From an uncultured Eubacteriales bacterium (GTDB lineage Bacteria > Bacillota > Clostridia > Oscillospirales > Ruminococcaceae): DNA of 19,680 nt. Shown here piece by piece: positions 16,187 through 19,680 of this stretch. Position 1 is the stretch's first letter. The number at the start of each line of letters is the position of its first letter. The notes beneath the pieces are model-generated. The model saw only the letters and a list, made by a program, of their open reading frames with translations, was not told the DNA's origin and searched no databases. Where the stretch lies: NCBI GenBank assembly GCA_959605275.1, contig CAUHFD010000027.1:1-19680 (forward strand). Reading direction: 5' to 3'. Position numbers and translations under genes: made by a program.

Positions 16187-18406
16187 ATGATTATAAAGAT
16201 GAAACAGCTTAATAAAAATCGGCTGGAACGAAATTTTCTGATCACCTTTATTATTGTTACGATTGCGACTATTATCTTCTCGTCCGCTGTTATCACCGCT
16301 TTTTTTGACAAAAAGATGACCGAACGGGAATTCGAAGTTCAGCAGCAATCTCTTCAGATAAGCCAAAACAGCCTGGATCAACTCGATGCGGAAGCCAAGC
16401 AATTACTCGTCCTGTTCGGCAATCTAAAAACGGTAAAAAATTTATTTTATAACGGCGTAGCTGAAAACGAACTGAAAAGCTATATTATCTCCCTTTCCGA
16501 ATCTCATATTCTGCTTGAAAACAGTCCGAACGTTGTCGTTTATCTGATTGATTACAATCGTTCTCGCGTTTACACGGTCTATTATAATGAATATATGTAT
16601 TCATTTGATAACTTTTTTGATCAAGAGATGCTTCATACTATTCGTCAGGCATCAACAGAAGATAAATTTAAGCCTACTTTCAGAACTGTTGATTACCCAG
16701 ATTACACACATAACAAAGAAGTTGTCAGTTATTACTATTTTGAAGGTGCAGAGTTGAATTTTTCCAATACTGCAATCGTCGTCAATATTGATAAGCGTTG
16801 GCTGGAAAATCAGTTCGCAGTAGAATGTGCTCCGGGAGAAAGTGTCTTTCTATATGATACCAAAAGCAACGAAGTCCTTTGTAAAAATACCGGTGCATCG
16901 GAAAAAATCGCACAAGCGGGTTTGGGCGCCACGTTAAAGCACGGACACCGCGAGAAAGACAAAATTACATTCTCGGTTGCCGAAAAGAAAAAACAACGTT
17001 ACTTGCTTTCCTATCAGTCATTGAATCAGAGCAATCTGATGATTGCCAAAGCAACTGATTATCATAATATTCAATCTGCCCTGCTTCGAGTGCGATTCAT
17101 TACCGGAGTCATTATTGCTTTTTTACTCATTCTCGGTATCATTGCGGCATGGAGCATTTCAAACCGGCTGTTCCACAAGGTAGACCGGGAACTGAAAAAA
17201 AAATATCACCACCAGGTCAATTCTTTAAGCCTTCGGGAAATATATCATGGTATCAGTACAGTCGATTACATGGAAGACAGCTCAGTAAAGAAGCTGGCAG
17301 ATGAATTTGCAGCGGCACACCATATTGAACCGCAAACAAAGCTGTTCCTTGCTCTGTTTGCTTTGGACTATCCTCCAAAAGAACGAGACAGCGCAACAGA
17401 CGGTATCCATATCGTGAAATATGAAATCACAAAGCTGCTTTCCGCCTATTTGAAAATTTTTGTGGGTTCGGTAATAAAAAATGATATGATGTTAATTATC
17501 CTGCAAGCTCCCGAGCCGGAATCAGATGCTGTTCAAATCCTGCGGGAAACAGTAGATGCCGTTCGGCACAAGTTTGATATTTCATTATCGGCGTATTATT
17601 CGACATTTGGTACAGTATCCGGTTTAACCAGTATGATTTTCGATGTCAAAGTGCTTCGGGAATCAAAATTCATCTTTAATCCTGCTTCGGTACTCTCTAC
17701 ATCTGCCGCTGATATGCTAGAGGAAAACGATGCCGATATCCCAATGGCTCTATCAGAAAAACTGTCTCTGCTGATTTATTCGGAACAATATCAACAGCTT
17801 TATGAAACGATTAATCAACAATTATTTGAAAAACGTTGGGAATATTCCGTCCAATCCATTCGCGAAGCACTAATGATGGTTTCTAACACCCTGCAAAGTG
17901 CTTTATATCACAAACAGAAAAAACAAATGGTAAACTACAACAATCTAATTAAAGAAATCAACAGTTTGCCGAAACAACCGAATATTGCCGAAGCACAAAA
18001 GATGCTGAAGCATATTACAGAGCAATTATCTCTGCCGCATGATTCAGAAAATACTGCCGGTCAAAACAAACAGCAGGAATATGTTGATAAAATCTGCCGA
18101 ATAGTAAAAGAAAATTATCAAGATCTTAATTTTTCCTCCAAAACGATTGCGGATACCTTAAATCTTTCTAATATTTATATCTGTCGAATCTTTAAGAACG
18201 CCAAAGAAGAAAGCTTAAATCAATATATCAACACTTATCGAATCGAGAAAGCTGCGGAATTGCTCCGGACAACATCACTAAGCGCACAAGAAATATCAAA
18301 AAGGTGCGGATTTTATAATGCAAACTATTTCTATACATTATTTAAAAAACATATGGAAGTGACTGCAAGTGAATATCAAAAAGCTCATCACAGATCTGAA
18401 AGGTAA
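16187..18406 (+). CDS. Membrane-bound AraC-family sensor-regulator
   Basis: The 739-residue protein has TM helix 1 (about 14-39), an extracytoplasmic sensing region (about 40-303) and TM helix 2 (about 304-325). A cytoplasmic linker domain (about 370-510, 'KLFLALFALDY' to 'SLSAYYSTFGTVSGL', perhaps a degenerate cyclase-like fold) follows. The AraC/XylS DNA-binding domain is at about 632-732, with two helix-turn-helix units ('SSKTIADTLNLSNIYICRIF' and 'LSAQEISKRCGFYNANYFYTLF'). Such one-component regulators often sit next to CUT1 sugar importers in clostridia and paenibacilli. It probably senses a glycan outside the cell, or an SBP-ligand complex, and activates the adjacent operons. The start ATG 16187 has AAGGA 10 nt upstream; ATG 16199 is an alternative. 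It is preceded by an inverted repeat. Confidence 0.9.
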   Translation: MIIKMKQLNKNRLERNFLITFIIVTIATIIFSSAVITAFFDKKMTEREFEVQQQSLQISQNSLDQLDAEAKQLLVLFGNLKTVKNLFYNGVAENELKSYIISLSESHILLENSPNVVVYLIDYNRSRVYTVYYNEYMYSFDNFFDQEMLHTIRQASTEDKFKPTFRTVDYPDYTHNKEVVSYYYFEGAELNFSNTAIVVNIDKRWLENQFAVECAPGESVFLYDTKSNEVLCKNTGASEKIAQAGLGATLKHGHREKDKITFSVAEKKKQRYLLSYQSLNQSNLMIAKATDYHNIQSALLRVRFITGVIIAFLLILGIIAAWSISNRLFHKVDRELKKKYHHQVNSLSLREIYHGISTVDYMEDSSVKKLADEFAAAHHIEPQTKLFLALFALDYPPKERDSATDGIHIVKYEITKLLSAYLKIFVGSVIKNDMMLIILQAPEPESDAVQILRETVDAVRHKFDISLSAYYSTFGTVSGLTSMIFDVKVLRESKFIFNPASVLSTSAADMLEENDADIPMALSEKLSLLIYSEQYQQLYETINQQLFEKRWEYSVQSIREALMMVSNTLQSALYHKQKKQMVNYNNLIKEINSLPKQPNIAEAQKMLKHITEQLSLPHDSENTAGQNKQQEYVDKICRIVKENYQDLNFSSKTIADTLNLSNIYICRIFKNAKEESLNQYINTYRIEKAAELLRTTSLSAQEISKRCGFYNANYFYTLFKKHMEVTASEYQKAHHRSER

Positions 18407-18494
18407 TTTGTCTTCTTTGTTTCATCCAGTTTCATCGAAAGTATAGTTTCCCATAATTTTCTACTTGTCGCTAAATATCCTTTCTCTGCAAAAT

Positions 18495-18533
18495 GAAAAA
18501 AGTGCCTACTCAGAATAAAATGAGTAGGCACTT
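18495..18533 (-). terminator. Minus-strand intrinsic terminator formed by the first repeat hairpin
   Basis: Read on the minus strand, the perfect 13-bp stem of the first repeat copy is followed directly by a T6 tract (complement of 18496-18501). This is a textbook intrinsic terminator shape. It would end transcripts from the beta-propeller gene, whose stop is about 410 bp upstream. On the plus strand the hairpin is followed by GAGCG, so it would not terminate the regulator transcript well. Confidence 0.5.
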
Positions 18534-18757
18534 GAGCGTGTCGATAAAGTCGACAACGCTCTGGGAGAGGGGACTTCCCCCTCTCCCAACCGCCCCCCAC
18601 AATCCACGTTGCGACGCGGATTGTCGAGGTCGAAACCGATGCACATGTCCTCGGTTTCTCCATTATAAAGGGCTATAATTTATAGTTTTTCGACAGACTG
18701 AAGTGCCTACTCAGAATAAAATGAGTAGCCACTTTTGAATGTATCGAAAAAGTCGAG
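18500..18757. repeat. Multi-hairpin repeat element (possible MITE or structured RNA)
   Basis: Two direct copies of a roughly 57-bp unit lie 201 bp apart, at 18500-18556 and 18701-18757. Each begins with a 34-bp hairpin (AAGTGCCTACTCA, loop GAATAAAA, complement). The first is perfect and the second has one mismatch (18730), plus an outer TTTTTCGA/TCGAAAAA stem (18686-18693 with 18744-18751). Between them are four further stems: 18534-18561, 18563-18587 (GGGAGAGGGG/CCCCTCTCCC), 18599-18624 (ACAATCC/GGATTGT) and 18632-18658 (GAAACCGA/TCGGTTTC). No transposase is present. The density of perfect stems with a shift in base composition suggests a mobile non-autonomous element or a dispersed structured repeat. 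Multi-copy status cannot be tested here. Confidence 0.6.
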
Positions 18758-18941
18758 ATCCTAAATATGAGAATTTATTTGTTTTTGACATGCTTATTGT
18801 AATAAGCAGTGTCCATTTTAATGGATTTTTTAAATATGCTCTACTTTTTTGCTTTTGTTTCGTAGACTTTATTCGCCTTACTCCTATTTAGTATAGAGCT
18901 AAATTATTCTACCTGCACACTTTTATTATAGCATCGAAAGT

Positions 18942-19680
18942 TTATGATAATATAATTTGTGCATTTCCGCCTCCAATAGCCGAGTTCCAAATTTCAGGCT
19001 GCACAGGTGAGTTTGACGTGGTGGCAGCGTATAAAAAACTCCATGTGTTATTTCCTGCATACACCAGTTCGCCTGTACCGTTAATAGTAGAGAAACCCAT
19101 AAAATAGCAATTTTTATTATAGTTATTGTCGGTAGAACCCGCCAGATAGTTGACAATACCAGACCACGACAAGCCGTTAGTAGAATATTGTAAAGCAGGT
19201 ACCAATCTTCCGCCACTATCGGCAAAAGTAATTCTAACAAATAGAGGTCCACCGGCAGCCTGCTTCAAATATCCAATTTGATTGCCCAATTGAATCATAC
19301 CCGTAACTCGTTCTCTTGCTGCGAAATTAAAATTATCATATCGATTTGACCGAATGCGATAATACCCTTTATACACATCATTTTCGTTAACCGCAACATA
19401 CATCCAATAGCATTTCCCGTTCTCGTCCCAAGGGACATAAACAACCTCTTGATGGTGAAAAGATGTTGTAGTTGGATTAGTTATATTAGTAATTACACTG
19501 GAATCTTCTTTGCGATACCACACATTCCCATCATTGCTGGTAAGCAAAAGAATGCGATCTGCCTGTGCTACTGCAACGGAATTATTGCCGTCATCTATCA
19601 CTTTGCCTGGATCAATTTGAACCTGAGTATACATTGCCCAGTTCCCATCCGGCAAACGCATCACCTCTGGCTCTAAAACA
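18942..19680 (-). CDS. Beta-propeller (GH43/GH32-like fold) protein, 5' end outside window
   Basis: The frame is open from the right edge to TAA at 18944-18942, giving the last 245 residues. It enters with VLEPEV then MRLPDGNWAMYTQV, the 'EPEV..L.DG.W.MY' strand typical of five-bladed propeller glycosidases. Later blades show 'ILLLTSNDGNVWYRK', 'HHQEVVYVPWDENGKCYWMY', 'ALQYSTNGLSWSG' and 'GTGELVYAGNNTWSFLYAAT'. The fold is shared by GH43, GH32 and sialidase-like proteins. The family cannot be assigned because the N-terminal blades, which may hold the catalytic acids, are missing. An internal GTG at 19664 is not the start because conserved sequence runs through it. It is convergent with the regulator gene, and whether it is part of the same system is unclear. 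Confidence 0.75.
   Translation of the reverse strand, partial: VLEPEVMRLPDGNWAMYTQVQIDPGKVIDDGNNSVAVAQADRILLLTSNDGNVWYRKEDSSVITNITNPTTTSFHHQEVVYVPWDENGKCYWMYVAVNENDVYKGYYRIRSNRYDNFNFAARERVTGMIQLGNQIGYLKQAAGGPLFVRITFADSGGRLVPALQYSTNGLSWSGIVNYLAGSTDNNYNKNCYFMGFSTINGTGELVYAGNNTWSFLYAATTSNSPVQPEIWNSAIGGGNAQIILS

Larger units (their letters stand above)
18407..18941. other. Gene-free interval holding a structured repeat element
   Basis: This 535-bp stretch lies between the convergent regulator and beta-propeller genes. No frame in it has a credible ribosome site or a family-like protein. Its middle (18500-18757) is a multi-hairpin repeat element whose core is much more GC-rich than its surroundings. 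The part from 18760 to 18941 is AT-rich, with weak hairpins at 18787-18813 (GCTTATT/AATAAGC plus outer GACA/TGTC) and 18886-18904 (ATTTAG/CTAAAT). No terminator immediately follows the regulator gene. Confidence 0.6.

Noticed and set aside
18388..18663. 91-codon minus-strand open frame across the structured element
   Set aside because: It runs through four hairpins and into the 3' end of the regulator gene, has no ribosome site, and its protein is compositionally odd. It is best explained by the repeat element.
18500..18757. Reading the repeated hairpins as a CRISPR array
   Set aside because: There are only two copies, the single interval between them is itself structured and too long for a spacer (about 167 bp), and no cas genes are present.
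18787..18813. Hairpin GCTTATT/AATAAGC as a terminator of the regulator gene
   Set aside because: It lies about 380 bp past the stop, has an asymmetric outer stem, and is followed by CATTTTAATGG rather than a T-run.

Overview
The window looks like an accessory carbohydrate-use locus from a low-to-moderate-GC Gram-positive anaerobe, most likely a clostridial Bacillota. Strong GGAGG-type ribosome sites, several TTG/GTG starts, lipoprotein SBPs paired with LplB/LplC-type permeases, and a membrane-bound AraC regulator point this way. The species cannot be read from the sequence. No rRNA, tRNA, CRISPR array, integrase or transposase was seen.

Layout. From about 13.2 kb back to 157 bp, seven minus-strand genes are separated by only 17 to 81 bp and probably form one operon. 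In transcription order they are: permease (YteP/LplB-like), permease (YtcP/LplC-like), solute-binding lipoprotein, a membrane-anchored LamG-fold protein, a secreted right-handed beta-helix lipoprotein, a second beta-helix protein with no signal peptide, and a 1350-residue protein with five LamG-like domains, an Asp-rich stretch and a C-terminal membrane anchor. A candidate promoter whose -10 box lies inside a palindrome sits at about 13.25 kb. Divergently, a cytoplasmic GH38 alpha-mannosidase (13608-16055) ends at a strong terminator. It is followed by a two-TM AraC-family sensor-regulator (16187-18406) preceded by its own inverted repeat. A 535-bp gene-free stretch (18407-18941) holds an unusually structured, locally GC-rich repeat element. 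The window closes in a minus-strand beta-propeller protein whose N-terminus lies beyond the edge. At the left edge a short open frame may be the tail of another plus-strand gene.

How it may work (inference). The AraC regulator senses an extracellular signal and controls the locus. LamG proteins tethered to the membrane bind glycan at the surface, and the beta-helix lipoprotein attacks it there. The SBP and two permeases import oligosaccharides, using an ATPase encoded elsewhere. The signal-less beta-helix paralogue and GH38 mannosidase finish degradation in the cytoplasm. The substrate is probably an alpha-mannose-containing glycan, but neither it nor the linkage cut by the beta-helix proteins can be established from sequence alone. 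Nothing here is a clearly new kind of system. The most unusual points are the secreted/cytoplasmic beta-helix pair, the architecture of the giant LamG protein, and the multi-hairpin element near 18.6 kb.
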